This document shows positions 54,447 to 63,234 of a stretch of 64,000 nt of DNA, in pieces (positions within the stretch are counted from its first letter, which is position 1; each line of letters starts with the position of its first letter). The notes under the pieces were generated by a model. It was not told the DNA's origin. It saw only the letters and a program-made list of their open reading frames with translations, and ran no database searches. The stretch is taken from NCBI GenBank assembly GCA_963716445.1, contig OY970313.1, forward strand, positions 1,798,001 through 1,862,000, in the 5' to 3' direction. The DNA is from JAAYBF01 sp963716445. Its GTDB lineage: Bacteria > Actinomycetota > Thermoleophilia > Solirubrobacterales > Thermoleophilaceae. A program made the translations under genes and the position numbers.

Positions 54447-55180
54447 CCGCCGCCTCGCTCGCCTGGCAGCAGTTCCGGCTCGAGCGCAAGCTCTTCTGGC
54501 GCAACCCGAGCGCGGCCTTCTTCGGCTTCGTGCTGCCGCTGGCGCTGCTGCTGCTGGTCGCGACCGTCTTCGCCGACGACCCGGACGAGCTCGACGTCCT
54601 GATCCCCGGCATCGCCGGCATGAGCGTGATGGCGACCACCTTCAACTCGATGGCCTACAACCTGACCTTCCTGCGCGAGCAGGGGATCCTCAAGCGGATG
54701 CGCGGCACGCCGATCCCCGCGGGCGCCTACTTCGCCGGCTTCCTCGGCAACGCCGTCGCCAACGCGTTCGTCCAGGTCGGCCTCGTCGTCGTCGTCGGCC
54801 ACCTGCTCTACGACGTCAGCTGGCCGAAGGACTGGCTCGAGCTGGTCGTCTTCACGGTCGTCGGGGTCGTCACCTTCGGCTCGCTGGGGATCGCGCTCTC
54901 CCACGCGATCCCGAACTTCGACTCGGCGTCGGCCTACGTCAACGCGATCTTCCTGCCGGCGATCCTGATCTCCGGCGTCTTCTACTCCAGCGACTCCCTG
55001 CCCGCCGGCATCGCCGCCGTCGCCGAGGCGCTGCCGCTCAAGCACGTCATCGAGGGCTTCTCCGACGCGATCGTCGGGGGCCAGGGCCTCGGCCACGAGC
55101 TCGGGGCGCTCGCGGTCGTCGCCGGCTGGGGCGTCGCCGGGCTGTTCCTTGCGATCCGCGGCTTCCGCTGGGAGCGTTAG
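54443..55180 (+). CDS. ABC-2 type exporter permease
   Basis: 245 residues with six membrane helices, ABC-2 fold. GTG start overlaps the ATPase stop (GTGA). The region SVMATTFNSMAYNLTFLREQGILKRM is the conserved coupling segment of DrrB-like permeases, and the C-terminal block LPLKHVIEGFSDAIVG is family-typical. Forms a half-size exporter with the preceding ATPase. It ends 10 bases from the convergent metallopeptidase gene. Confidence 0.9.
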   Translation: MTAASLAWQQFRLERKLFWRNPSAAFFGFVLPLALLLLVATVFADDPDELDVLIPGIAGMSVMATTFNSMAYNLTFLREQGILKRMRGTPIPAGAYFAGFLGNAVANAFVQVGLVVVVGHLLYDVSWPKDWLELVVFTVVGVVTFGSLGIALSHAIPNFDSASAYVNAIFLPAILISGVFYSSDSLPAGIAAVAEALPLKHVIEGFSDAIVGGQGLGHELGALAVVAGWGVAGLFLAIRGFRWER

Positions 55181-55190
55181 CCCACTACCG

Positions 55191-55883
55191 CTAGCCCAGC
55201 CGCAGGGTGTGGCCGTTGGCGCGCAGCCAGGCCTCGTGCTCGCGGTAGTCGGGGCAGCGCGCGGCGAGCAGCGACCAGAAGCGATCGGAGTGGTCGTGAA
55301 CCTCTAGATGCGCAACCTCGTGCTCGACGACGTAGTCGAGGATCTCCCGCGGGGCGAGCAGCAGCCGCCAGTTGAAGCTCATGCCGCCGTTCGAGGAGCA
55401 GCTCGCCCAGCGGGTCCGCTGCCCGCGGATCTGGAGCCCGGCGTAGCGCTGGCCGACGCGTCCGACGGCGGCGTCCAGTCGACGTCCGATCTCGCCGCGC
55501 GCCTGCCCTCGGTACCACCGCTCGAGGGCGTCCCGCACGGCTTCGGAGCCCTGCTCGGACACCGCGACCCGCAGCTCCTCGCCTCGGCGCACGACGTGCG
55601 AGCGCATCCGCCTCGGCTCGACCCGCACGCGCAGCCGCAGCCGCTCGCCGAGGAACGGGACCTCGCCCCCGTCCTCCAGCCGCGGACGCGGTCGCTCGAC
55701 GTCGGCGGTCCGCATCCGCAGCAGCGTCCGCTCGATCCAGCGCCGCTTCGACTCCACGAACGGCTCCACCTCGCGCAGCGGCAGCCGCCGCGGGACGACG
55801 ACCTCCACCCCCTCGGCGCTCACCTGGATCCGCGCCCGTCGCGCTCGATCCGAGCGGCGCACCGTGTACTCGACACCCGACAC
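55191..55883 (-). CDS. YgjP-like (M48/DUF45) metallopeptidase
   Basis: 230 residues from the GTG at 55883, set by a TACGCT -10 box 7 nt upstream. Zinc motif HEVAHLEVHDHSDRFW (HExxH with a downstream His), preceded by the conserved TRWASCSSNGGMSFNWRLL. This small cytoplasmic family is related to SprT/WLM proteases; function in bacteria is not established. Confidence 0.87.
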   Translation of the reverse strand: MSGVEYTVRRSDRARRARIQVSAEGVEVVVPRRLPLREVEPFVESKRRWIERTLLRMRTADVERPRPRLEDGGEVPFLGERLRLRVRVEPRRMRSHVVRRGEELRVAVSEQGSEAVRDALERWYRGQARGEIGRRLDAAVGRVGQRYAGLQIRGQRTRWASCSSNGGMSFNWRLLLAPREILDYVVEHEVAHLEVHDHSDRFWSLLAARCPDYREHEAWLRANGHTLRLG

Positions 55884-55890
55884 GCCCCGC

Positions 55891-55896
55891 AGCGTA
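55891..55896 (-). promoter_or_regulatory. -10 box of the YgjP-like gene
   Basis: TACGCT on the minus strand, 7 nt before the GTG at 55883. Confidence 0.55.
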
Positions 55897-55909
55897 GGCG
55901 CGCGGACGG

Positions 55910-56698
55910 TCAGAGGATCGTCGGGACGGTGCCGCCGTCGACGCTCCACGCGGCGCCGGCGACATTCGACGCGCGCTCGGAGCAGAGGAAGGCGATCACC
56001 GCCGCGATCTCCTCCTCGCGCGCGATCCGGCCGAGCGGGATCTTGTCTCCGAGGCCGGCAATCACCTGCTCGCGGTCGATGCCCTCGCTCGCCGCCGTCT
56101 GATCGGCGAGCCCGCCCGCGTCGAACCAGAGGCCGGTGCCGACCACCCCGGGAGCGACCGCGTTGACGAGCACCCCGCGCGCGGCGTAGGCGTCGGCGTA
56201 GGCGCGCGACAGCGACAGCTGCGCCGCCTTGGTCACGGAGTAGGCGGCGTTGCGCAGCGACGGCCGCTTGCCCGACGACGATGTGACGTTGACGATCCGG
56301 CCCCAGCCGGCGTCGGCCATTCGCGGGGCGGCGGCGCGCATCAGCCGCATCGGCGCCAGGACGTTGAGCTCCCACTGCGCCTGCCAGTCGCCGTCGGTCA
56401 GCTCGTCGAGCGCGACCATCCTCGACGTCCCGGCGTTGTTGACGAGCACGTCGACGCGGCCGAGGCGCTGCTCGCAGGTCGCGACGACCAGCTCGGCGGC
56501 GTCGGGATCGGTCACGTCGACGGCGAGCGTCTCCACCGCTGGATCGAGCTCCCGCGCCGCGGCCGCGAGCGCGTCCTCGGAGCGCGCGACCAGCAGCAGC
56601 GCCGCGCCCTCGGCCGCCAGCAGGCGTGCCGTCGCGAGGCCGATCCCCCTGCTGGCGCCGGTGACGATGCAGGCCCTGCCCTGGAGTCCGAGGTCCAT
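55910..56698 (-). CDS. short-chain dehydrogenase/reductase (FabG-like)
   Basis: 262 residues. Rossmann glycine motif GASRGIG (14-20), NNAG (about 93-96), Ser in NVTSSSGK, and the catalytic YSVTK. NAD(P)-dependent oxidoreductase of an unknown alcohol or ketone. It begins 25 bases after the VOC gene on the same strand, possibly an operon. No substrate clue in the neighbourhood. Confidence 0.9.
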   Translation of the reverse strand: MDLGLQGRACIVTGASRGIGLATARLLAAEGAALLLVARSEDALAAAARELDPAVETLAVDVTDPDAAELVVATCEQRLGRVDVLVNNAGTSRMVALDELTDGDWQAQWELNVLAPMRLMRAAAPRMADAGWGRIVNVTSSSGKRPSLRNAAYSVTKAAQLSLSRAYADAYAARGVLVNAVAPGVVGTGLWFDAGGLADQTAASEGIDREQVIAGLGDKIPLGRIAREEEIAAVIAFLCSERASNVAGAAWSVDGGTVPTIL

Positions 56699-56723
56699 GG
56701 CCGCAGTCTTCCAGCCGACCGAC

Positions 56724-57212
56724 CTATGTGGCCGCCTCCCGCTCGTCGTCGGCGGCGGCGCGCAGGGCGGCGACGTCGAGCTTGCTCATCCCGAGCATCG
56801 CCCGCATCGCCCGCTCGGCCCGCCGCGGGTCTGGATCGGCGAACAGCTCCTCCATCCCGGGCGGCACGACCTGCCAGGACAGGCCGTAGCGGTCCTTGAG
56901 CCAGCCGCACTGTCCCTCCTCGCCGCCCTCGGAGAGCCGCTCCCAGTAGTAGTCGACCTCGTCCTGGTCCTCGCAGTCGATCTGCAGGGAGATGGCCTCG
57001 TCGAAGGTGAACTGGTCACCGCCGTTGATGCCGACGAACCGCTGACCGTCGAGCTCGAACTCCACGGTCATCACCATGCCGGCCGGTCGCGGCCCGGCCT
57101 CGGTGTAGTGGGTGACGCTCACGATGCGCGAGCGCTTGAAGACGGAGGTGTAGAAGCTCGCGGCCTCCTCGGCCTCGGTGTCGAACCAGAGGTTCGGCGT
57201 GATCTTCTGCAT
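56724..57212 (-). CDS. VOC-superfamily protein (PhnB-like)
   Basis: 162 residues. MQKITPNLWFDTEAEEAASFY start, then VFKRSRIV, GMVMTVEFELDGQRFVGING, and DRYGLSWQVVP: the pattern of the PhnB / '3-demethylubiquinone methyltransferase-like' branch of the vicinal-oxygen-chelate family. Most members have no demonstrated activity. An AGAAAGGA ribosome-binding site precedes the ATG. Confidence 0.88.
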   Translation of the reverse strand: MQKITPNLWFDTEAEEAASFYTSVFKRSRIVSVTHYTEAGPRPAGMVMTVEFELDGQRFVGINGGDQFTFDEAISLQIDCEDQDEVDYYWERLSEGGEEGQCGWLKDRYGLSWQVVPPGMEELFADPDPRRAERAMRAMLGMSKLDVAALRAAADDEREAAT

Positions 57213-57281
57213 GACGGCTGCGTCCTTTCTGCGGCGGCGACTGGCTTCGGCCGCCGCATCGCTCTCGACCGTGACGCGAGC

Positions 57282-58250
57282 TCATCGGTCGCCGGCCGCG
57301 GGTCGAGAGGGATATACCCGAAGCAGGCGGTCGGCCCGATGCGGCATCGGCTCGCCGCGCAGTCCGGCGAGCAGGTTGTCGACCGCGATCTCCGCCATCT
57401 CCTCGCGCGTCTCGTGCGAGGCGGAGCCGAGGTGCGGCGCCACGACGAGGTTCGGCGCGCCGAGCAGCGGATGGTCAGCCGGCAGCGGCTCCGGGTCGGT
57501 GACGTCGAGCGCGGCTCCGGCGATCCAGTCCTCCTCCAGCGCCTGGCGCAGCGCGTCCGTGTCGACGATCGGCCCGCGGGCGGTATTGACGAGGTAGGCG
57601 TCGTCGCGCATCGCGCGCAGCGCGTCCGCGTCGATCAGACCCCGGGTCTGATCGGTGAGCGGGCAGTGCAGCGTGACGACGGTCGACTCCTCGAGCAGCC
57701 GCACGAGCGGCACGCCGTCGCCGCGGCCGCTGTGCAGCACGCGCGCCCCGAAGCCCTCGACCCGCCGCTTCACGGCGCTGCCGATCCGCCCGAGCCCGAC
57801 GATCCCCACGGTCGCTCGGTGCAGGTCGTGGCCGAGCAGCATCGCCGGCTCCCAGGTCAGCCAGTCGCCCGCGCGCACCGAGGCGTCGCCGGCGGGGATC
57901 CGGCGCATCGCGGCCAGCATCAGCGCGAGCGTGAGGTCGGCGCTGGTATCGGTGAGGACGTCCGGCGTGTGGCCGACCGGGATGCCGCGCTCGGCGGCGG
58001 CCTCGAGGTCGATGTTGTCGGTCCCGACGGCGTAGGTGGAGATCGCCCGCAGCGCCGGCGCCGCGTCGAGCAGGTCGCGGTCGACCGGGTCGGTGAGCAT
58101 GCAGAGCAGTCCGTCGGCGTCGGTCGCCCGCTCGCGCAGCGCCTCCGGCGAGGGCGGCAGCCGCTCCGGCCACACCTCCACGTCGTGCTCGGCGGCGAGC
58201 CGGTCGAGGGCGGGGCCCGGAATCCGTCGCGTCACGAAGCAGCGCGCCAT
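57282..58250 (-). CDS. D-isomer-specific 2-hydroxyacid dehydrogenase
   Basis: 322 residues from the ATG at 58250. NAD-binding VGIVGLGRIGSAVKRR, catalytic Arg in NTARGPIVDTDALRQAL, Glu in DVTDPEPLP, and His in NLVVAPHLGSAS. It resembles glyoxylate/hydroxypyruvate reductases; the true substrate is open. The start region overlaps the promoter of the divergent ParB-like gene (21 bases between start codons). Confidence 0.93.
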   Translation of the reverse strand: MARCFVTRRIPGPALDRLAAEHDVEVWPERLPPSPEALRERATDADGLLCMLTDPVDRDLLDAAPALRAISTYAVGTDNIDLEAAAERGIPVGHTPDVLTDTSADLTLALMLAAMRRIPAGDASVRAGDWLTWEPAMLLGHDLHRATVGIVGLGRIGSAVKRRVEGFGARVLHSGRGDGVPLVRLLEESTVVTLHCPLTDQTRGLIDADALRAMRDDAYLVNTARGPIVDTDALRQALEEDWIAGAALDVTDPEPLPADHPLLGAPNLVVAPHLGSASHETREEMAEIAVDNLLAGLRGEPMPHRADRLLRVYPSRPAAGDR

Positions 58251-58258
58251 CGCGTGGG

Positions 58259-58264
58259 TACCCT
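58259..58264 (+). promoter_or_regulatory. -10 box of the ParB-like gene
   Basis: TACCCT, 7 nt before the GTG at 58272; supports that start. Confidence 0.55.
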
Positions 58265-58271
58265 CGCATAC

Positions 58272-58781
58272 GTGCCCAGGGACACCGGCTTCCCGCTCGC
58301 CGACGCGCAATTCGACTTCAGCCGCGCGCGCCGCCGCCGCGCCCTGGCCCGGCTCGCCAATCGCCTGCGCGGCCAGTCCGGAGGCAAGATGGCGATCCTC
58401 CCGTTCGAGGAGGTCGTCGAGGCCCTCGGCCGCCGCGGCGAGCGCCGGCTCGGCCTACAGTCGATCCCGCTCGACTCGATCGTCGGCACGGTCGACCGCG
58501 GCCGCGAGTTCGACCGCGGCTTCCGTCCCGTCTCGAGCCGTCCCCGCGGTCGCTTCGAGAGGATCGCCACCGCCAAGCGCCGCGGCGAGTCGATGCCCCC
58601 GATCCGCGTCTACCGGGTCGCCGACGCGCACTTCGTCGAGGACGGCCACCACCGCGTGTCCGTCGCCCGAGCCCAGGGCCAGCCAGACATCGACGCCTAC
58701 GTGACCGAGGTCGTAACCGAGCTCGGGCACGACCTCGACATGCGCAAGGCGACGCCAGACGAGCTGCGTGCCCTGCGGTAG
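58272..58781 (+). CDS. ParB-like nuclease-domain protein
   Basis: 169 residues from a GTG. The first 45 residues are Arg-rich and helical; residues 60-140 resemble the ParB/Srx N-terminal domain (LQSIPLDSIVGTVDR, PPIRVYRVADAHFVEDGHHRVSVARAQG), where GHHR is the nucleotide-binding box. There is no ParB helix-turn-helix, so it is not a chromosome-partition ParB. Stand-alone ParB-domain proteins of this kind are of unknown role. Confidence 0.75.
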   Translation: MPRDTGFPLADAQFDFSRARRRRALARLANRLRGQSGGKMAILPFEEVVEALGRRGERRLGLQSIPLDSIVGTVDRGREFDRGFRPVSSRPRGRFERIATAKRRGESMPPIRVYRVADAHFVEDGHHRVSVARAQGQPDIDAYVTEVVTELGHDLDMRKATPDELRALR

Positions 58782-58812
58782 CGGCGGGCGACCGCGTCGG
58801 ACTGGCTCAACC

Positions 58813-58846
58813 GTCCCCTAGAGGACAAGTGTCCGCAGCGCGGACA
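58813..58846. terminator. two small hairpins between convergent genes
   Basis: GTCC...GGAC (58813-58826) and TGTCCGC-AGC-GCGGACA (58830-58846) precede the stop of the convergent glycosyltransferase gene by two bases; a weak bidirectional terminator candidate. Confidence 0.4.
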
Positions 58847-58848
58847 GC

Positions 58849-59520
58849 TCAAAGGTCGCGGGGAACCAGGTCCTCTGCCCATTTGCGGTTGAGCGCGACC
58901 GCCGCCTGCACCCACGGCCGCCGGTCGATCAAGTTCCTCGAGACTCCGTAGAACGACGCGCCGAGATCGGCCGCGATCACTCTACGCCCGCTCGAGCGGG
59001 CCTGAAGGCAGACGTCGGCGGCGCAGGCGGCGAGTGAGCCCGAAAGCCCTGGATCGAAGCGCAGCTTCCGCGTCGCCCACTCCGACAGGATCAGGAGCGT
59101 CCCGCTCACCGTCTCCACCTCCCACGCTCCGCGCGAGTATCTCAGCCGCTTGCCGCCCGGCACGGCCGTCGGAAGGGCTAACGCGCCATGACACTCGCCC
59201 TCCCACCACGCCGGGCCAGTCACCCCCCGCGCCCCGACCGCGCCGACGATCGCCACGTCCTCGTGTGCCGCGAGCAACTCCCTTGCCTTCGGCAGGAAGT
59301 CGTCGCCATCGACGAAGACGGACTGGTCGAGAAGCACGACCGCCTCCAGGTCATCCTCTTTTCCGGCATCGACGAGCATCTCGTTCCAGGCCTCGGCGAC
59401 CGTCCGATTCACGTGACGCCGCATCAGCAGCGAGTCTTCCTCCGATACGGCTTCGATAGCTCTGGCGGCGGATGCTCTGAACTGCCTCTCGTCCGTCGTG
59501 GCGCAAGCGAACGCGATCAC
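58849..59520 (-). CDS. glycosyltransferase-like protein
   Basis: 223 residues from a GTG that overlaps the stop of the acyltransferase gene (GTGA). The order IAFACATTDERQFRASA, VVLLDQSVFVDGDDFLP (aspartate region like the DxD of GT-A folds), AIVGAVGARGVTGPAWWEG, and VSGTLLILSEWATRKLRFDP resembles GT2-like proteins of surface-polysaccharide loci. Donor and acceptor are unknown. Last gene of the operon reading leftward from 64 kb. Confidence 0.72.
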   Translation of the reverse strand: MIAFACATTDERQFRASAARAIEAVSEEDSLLMRRHVNRTVAEAWNEMLVDAGKEDDLEAVVLLDQSVFVDGDDFLPKARELLAAHEDVAIVGAVGARGVTGPAWWEGECHGALALPTAVPGGKRLRYSRGAWEVETVSGTLLILSEWATRKLRFDPGLSGSLAACAADVCLQARSSGRRVIAADLGASFYGVSRNLIDRRPWVQAAVALNRKWAEDLVPRDL

Positions 59521-60173
59521 TGCTGCTGGCCCCCCTCCGGGTTGGGCACGGAGCGGACCGGGACCGGCCCGCTGACCCACTGGCCAATCTCCTCGTCCCA
59601 CGACCGGACGATCCGCGCAGGGTTGCCGAACACCACCGCACGCGCCGGCACGTCGCGTGTGACCACGGAGCCGGCGGACACGATGCCTCGCTCGCCGATC
59701 GTCACGCCCGGCATCACGATCGCCCCCAGGCCGATCGCCGCCCCGTCGCCGATATGTATCCCCGCGGGCTCGTCGATCACCCCGTCGAGCACGGCTTTGG
59801 CCGGATCCTCGTAGTCCCGGGCCGAGTCGCCGATGAAGACGCGTGAGCTGATCGCTACGCGTGCCCCGATCTCGATCGTCCCGGCGCATGCGACATGGAG
59901 ATCGGGCCCGACGGAGCAACCGTCGCCGATACGAAGCACCGGCTCGTACCGAACGCCCATGAAGCTCTCGACCACCGAGAGCACGCTCCGCTCGCCGATC
60001 CCCACGTCGCGCCCAATGTGCACGCGGTGCGGTGAGCGAATCTTGTAGGGCTCGATGAAGTACGAGTTGCTTCCCAGCGATCCCAACCCGGCTGGCCTCG
60101 CGTACACCGGTGGCGGGCTCCGAACGTGCTCGGGATCCTCCATCCAATCGACCCACTCCACTATCGGACGCAC
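59517..60173 (-). CDS. hexapeptide-repeat (LbH) acetyl/acyltransferase
   Basis: 218 residues. Left-handed beta-helix repeats (IGDGCSVGPDLHVACAG, IGARVAISSRVFIG, IGDGAAIGLGAIVMPG, IGERGIVSAGSVVTRDV) and the ending PARAVVFGNPARIVRS are typical of the CatB/LacA-like acyltransferases that modify sugars or antibiotics with acyl-CoA. GTG start directly at the AMP-ligase stop. Possibly transfers the product of the ketosynthase/ligase pair onto a sugar; that is inference from position. Confidence 0.88.
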   Translation of the reverse strand: MRPIVEWVDWMEDPEHVRSPPPVYARPAGLGSLGSNSYFIEPYKIRSPHRVHIGRDVGIGERSVLSVVESFMGVRYEPVLRIGDGCSVGPDLHVACAGTIEIGARVAISSRVFIGDSARDYEDPAKAVLDGVIDEPAGIHIGDGAAIGLGAIVMPGVTIGERGIVSAGSVVTRDVPARAVVFGNPARIVRSWDEEIGQWVSGPVPVRSVPNPEGGQQQ

Positions 60174-61529
60174 CTATCCAACCCCCTGCTCGCGGATTTT
60201 CTTGAATCGCTCTCCGAACTGCCGTTCGTCCGTCACCTGGACCTTGACCGGCACCTTGAAGCGCTCCAGGCGCTCGCGGCAGAACTGCTTCACCTCGCGT
60301 GCGAGATCGGCCCGATCGACCTGCTCACGCGCCTTCACCTTCGCGCAGACGATCTGGCCGACGAGGCGGTGCGGTTCGCCGTAAACGGTGACCTCCTCCA
60401 CTTCGTCCATCGCCTGGATGACGCTCTCCACCTCCGTGGGGAACACCTTCTCCCCGCCGACGTTGATCAGCTCCGACTTGCGCCCCAAGAAACGGAGATA
60501 CCCCCCGTCCTCGAGGACGGCGTCACCGGTGACGAACCAGCCGTCGGCGGTGATCGGCGTCGGAGCGTTGAGGTAGCCCATCGTCGTCGCCTTGCTGCGG
60601 ATCTGGAGGACGCCGTCGACCACGCGGGTGTCGAACCCCTCTCCGCCGACCTTCATCCAGAGCGAGCCGTCGTCGCGTGACTTGGAGCTCAACGGCCCGA
60701 TCTCGATCAGGCCGTAGGTCTGCTGCAGCTTGACGCCGGGAAACGCATCGCGGAGCCGATCGAGCGTGCTCTGAGGCATCGGCTCGGCGCCATAGCTGAT
60801 CACGCGAAGGCTGCTGAGGTCGTGACGCCGGTGCGCCCCGCTCAGCAGCAGCAGGTTGAAGAAGGTCGGTGTCGCCGGCAGCAGCTCGACCCGGTGCTTC
60901 TCGATCAGCGCGCAGACGCCGTCGGGGGAGCGGTCGCGGGTGGAGACGAGCGTGACGCCGTTCGACAGGCCGTGGAGCATCGTCCGCACGCCGCCGAGGT
61001 GGTCGAAGAGCAGGAACGTGAGCGTGGAGAGCGCCGCGCGCGGGGCATGGAACTTCTCGAGCAGGTAGGTGAAGTCGTGCAGCGCGGCCTTGGGCTCTCC
61101 GGCCGTGCCCGAGGTGAAGGCCACGATTCCGGGGTGCCGACGTCCGCGAAGCTCCTCGTAGAGCTCGTGGGACGCCGTGCGCCCGGTGGTGCGCTCGAGC
61201 CGGACGCGGTCGTCGCGATCGACGCCAAAGCAGGCCTCGACCTCGGCGATCTCGTGCTTGCGCTCCCGCTCCCGTCCGTTCGAGCCGCTGGTCGGGACGA
61301 TGATCGCCGCGCGATCGGTCAGCGCCAGGAACAGCCCGATAGTGCTCGGGGTGAAGTCGCCGTCGAGGCCGACGATCGTGCCCGCGTCGACGCCCTCCCG
61401 CTCCAGCTCCTCGCTCCAGTGCCGCTGCAGCTCGATCAACTCGCCGAAGGTGCAGCTCCTGGACGGCGAGATCACCGCGGGAACGTCCTGGCGTGCCGCG
61501 AACCGCTCCGTGAGGAAGGCCGTGAACAT
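60174..61529 (-). CDS. AMP-dependent acyl-CoA synthetase/ligase
   Basis: 451 residues, ANL superfamily. Adenylation motifs: VAFTSGTAGEPKAA (A3), YGLIEIGPL (A5), GWFVTGDAV (A7), FLGRKSELINVGGEKVFP (A8) and the catalytic Lys in ERFKKIREQ (A10). It activates a carboxylic acid as acyl-AMP and then as thioester. The ATG lies in TGATG at the ketosynthase stop, so the two are coupled. The chain is shorter than typical acyl-CoA synthetases (about 500-550). Substrate unknown. Confidence 0.9.
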   Translation of the reverse strand: MFTAFLTERFAARQDVPAVISPSRSCTFGELIELQRHWSEELEREGVDAGTIVGLDGDFTPSTIGLFLALTDRAAIIVPTSGSNGRERERKHEIAEVEACFGVDRDDRVRLERTTGRTASHELYEELRGRRHPGIVAFTSGTAGEPKAALHDFTYLLEKFHAPRAALSTLTFLLFDHLGGVRTMLHGLSNGVTLVSTRDRSPDGVCALIEKHRVELLPATPTFFNLLLLSGAHRRHDLSSLRVISYGAEPMPQSTLDRLRDAFPGVKLQQTYGLIEIGPLSSKSRDDGSLWMKVGGEGFDTRVVDGVLQIRSKATTMGYLNAPTPITADGWFVTGDAVLEDGGYLRFLGRKSELINVGGEKVFPTEVESVIQAMDEVEEVTVYGEPHRLVGQIVCAKVKAREQVDRADLAREVKQFCRERLERFKVPVKVQVTDERQFGERFKKIREQGVG

Positions 61530-62539
61530 CAGAACTCGACCAGAACGCAGCCGTAGGACAGGCCGGCGCCGAAGCCGGACAACAGCACGCGGTCGCCCTT
61601 TCGAACGGCTTCCTCGTCGAGCGCCGCCCGCAGCGCGACCGGAATCGACGACGCGCCCAGGTTGCCGACCTGCTCCAGGTTGACGTAGAGCTTCTCGGGC
61701 TCGATCCCGAGCGCCTTCGCCAGCGAGTCGAACGTCATCCTGCTCGCCTGGTGGACGACGCAAAGATCGATGTCGTCGACGGTCAGCGACCGCTCGGCGA
61801 GGAAGGCCCTAAGGTGCCGCGGCACCACCGAGCTCACGAACGCCCAGACCGCCGGCCCGTCCATCCGCATGTCCTCCGGCGAGCGGACGTTGCCGTGTCG
61901 GTCGGGCGTCTCGCGACGCGTCTCCTCGCTGCTCGGCGTCCGAGCGCCGCCAGCGGGCACGTAGAGCCGCTCGAGAGCCCCTCCGTGGGAACGCAGATCG
62001 CATGCGACGATCAGTCCCCCGTCGTCGCCGTCGCCCGACAGATGCGTGACCGCCGCACCGTCGCCGAAGACCGTGGCGGTCGAGCGGTCCTTTCGGTTGA
62101 TCAGCTTCGACGTCGTCTCGGCGGTCACCAGCAGCACCTCCGAGGCGAGCCCGCCGCGCACGAGCGAGTCCGCGATGGCCAGGCCGTAGACGTAGCCCGA
62201 GCAGGCGAGCGAGTAGTCGAAGGCCAGGACGCGATCCTCCAGCCCCAGGTGCCGGTGAAGCAGGTGGGCGTTGCCGGGCAGAGGGTAGTCCGGCATCTGG
62301 GTGCAGTAGAGGATGGCGTCGATCCGCGTGAGGTCGAGCCGTGACTCGTCGACGAGCGACGAGCAGGCTCGGACCGAAAGGTCGAACGCGGTCTCGTCGG
62401 CTTTCGCCCAGCGCCGCGAGAGGACTCCCGTCCGGGCCGCGACGTCAGACAGCTTCCACGACGGGTTCTCCCGGTCCAGTTGCGCGTTCGACACCTCGCG
62501 CTCTGGCAGCGCGTAGGAGATGGCGCGGATCCTCGTCAT
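61529..62539 (-). CDS. 3-oxoacyl-ACP synthase III (FabH/KASIII-like)
   Basis: 336 residues. KASIII triad: Cys113 (YSLACSGYVYGL), His263 (CVVHQASRM) and Asn293 (QVGNLGASS). Housekeeping FabH genes stand with fabD/acpP; this one sits with an AMP-ligase, a beta-lactamase-fold hydrolase and a flavin oxidoreductase, so it more likely makes a secondary metabolite or special acyl chain. The ATG at 62539 overlaps the end of the MBL gene (ATGA). Confidence 0.9.
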   Translation of the reverse strand: MTRIRAISYALPEREVSNAQLDRENPSWKLSDVAARTGVLSRRWAKADETAFDLSVRACSSLVDESRLDLTRIDAILYCTQMPDYPLPGNAHLLHRHLGLEDRVLAFDYSLACSGYVYGLAIADSLVRGGLASEVLLVTAETTSKLINRKDRSTATVFGDGAAVTHLSGDGDDGGLIVACDLRSHGGALERLYVPAGGARTPSSEETRRETPDRHGNVRSPEDMRMDGPAVWAFVSSVVPRHLRAFLAERSLTVDDIDLCVVHQASRMTFDSLAKALGIEPEKLYVNLEQVGNLGASSIPVALRAALDEEAVRKGDRVLLSGFGAGLSYGCVLVEF

Positions 62540-63234
62540 CGGGCGGCCTCCGCCGGGCGTTCGAGCGCCGCCAGCGCCTGCCCGAGCGGCATGGAGGCGC
62601 CGTGACCGGGATGAATTCGTGTGCCGGGGAGCCATTCGTCGGCCAGCCGCGCGATCGACGCCTGAAGCGCGACTTCGTCGCCGCCCGGAAGATCCGTCCG
62701 ACCGCCCGCGCCGGCCAGCAGCACGTCGCCCGTGAACAGCGTCTCGCCGACGCCGAGGCAGACGCTGCCGTGGGTGTGGCCGGGGGTGTGCACGACGACC
62801 ACCTCGAGATCGCCGAAGCGCAGCGCCTCTCGGTCGACGAGTGACGCGTCGACGTGCGGAACGACGATCGCCGGCTCACCGTGGACGAGCGTTCGGTAGA
62901 AGTTCGCCCGCCGCAGGAGCGGCTCGTCCGCGGGATGGAGGTAGAACGGAACCGCGTAGGCGTCCACGAGCGCCGCCGCCGCCGCGACGTGGTCGTAATG
63001 GGCATGCGTGGCGAGCACCGCACGGAGGTCGATCCCGGGGTCCGCGAGATGCTCGGCTATGCGGTCGAAGTCCTCACCGGGGTCGATGACGATCGCGTCA
63101 CCGGACTGGTGGACGACGACGTAGCTGTTCTCCTCGAGCCGGCCCGTCACGACGCGGTGGACGTCAAGCCTCGGCGCCTGCTCGGCGCCCGTCGGGGGGC
63201 GAGCGGGGTCTTGCCGGCTCCCCTGCTCAGTCAT
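62536..63234 (-). CDS. metallo-beta-lactamase-fold hydrolase (glyoxalase II-like)
   Basis: 232 residues. Zinc motif THAHYDHVA (HxHxDH), HTPGHTHGSVC (third His), LFTGDVLLAG (bridging Asp) and HPGHGASM (last His). The family hydrolyses thioesters such as S-lactoylglutathione, so an acyl-thioester made by the neighbouring ligase/ketosynthase is a plausible substrate. It overlaps the upstream flavin oxidoreductase gene by 8 bases. Confidence 0.9.
   Translation of the reverse strand: MTEQGSRQDPARPPTGAEQAPRLDVHRVVTGRLEENSYVVVHQSGDAIVIDPGEDFDRIAEHLADPGIDLRAVLATHAHYDHVAAAAALVDAYAVPFYLHPADEPLLRRANFYRTLVHGEPAIVVPHVDASLVDREALRFGDLEVVVVHTPGHTHGSVCLGVGETLFTGDVLLAGAGGRTDLPGGDEVALQASIARLADEWLPGTRIHPGHGASMPLGQALAALERPAEAAR

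Noticed and set aside
53592..55180. ABC pair as CcmA/CcmB of cytochrome c maturation
   Set aside because: The permease has the DrrB-type ABC-2 pattern and the ATPase a DrrA-type C-terminal extension; the genes lie with arsC, far from the ccm genes.
61529..62539. Housekeeping fabH of fatty-acid synthesis
   Set aside because: The triad fits, but no fabD, acpP or fabF is adjacent and the operon partners indicate a specialised pathway; kept only as KASIII-like.
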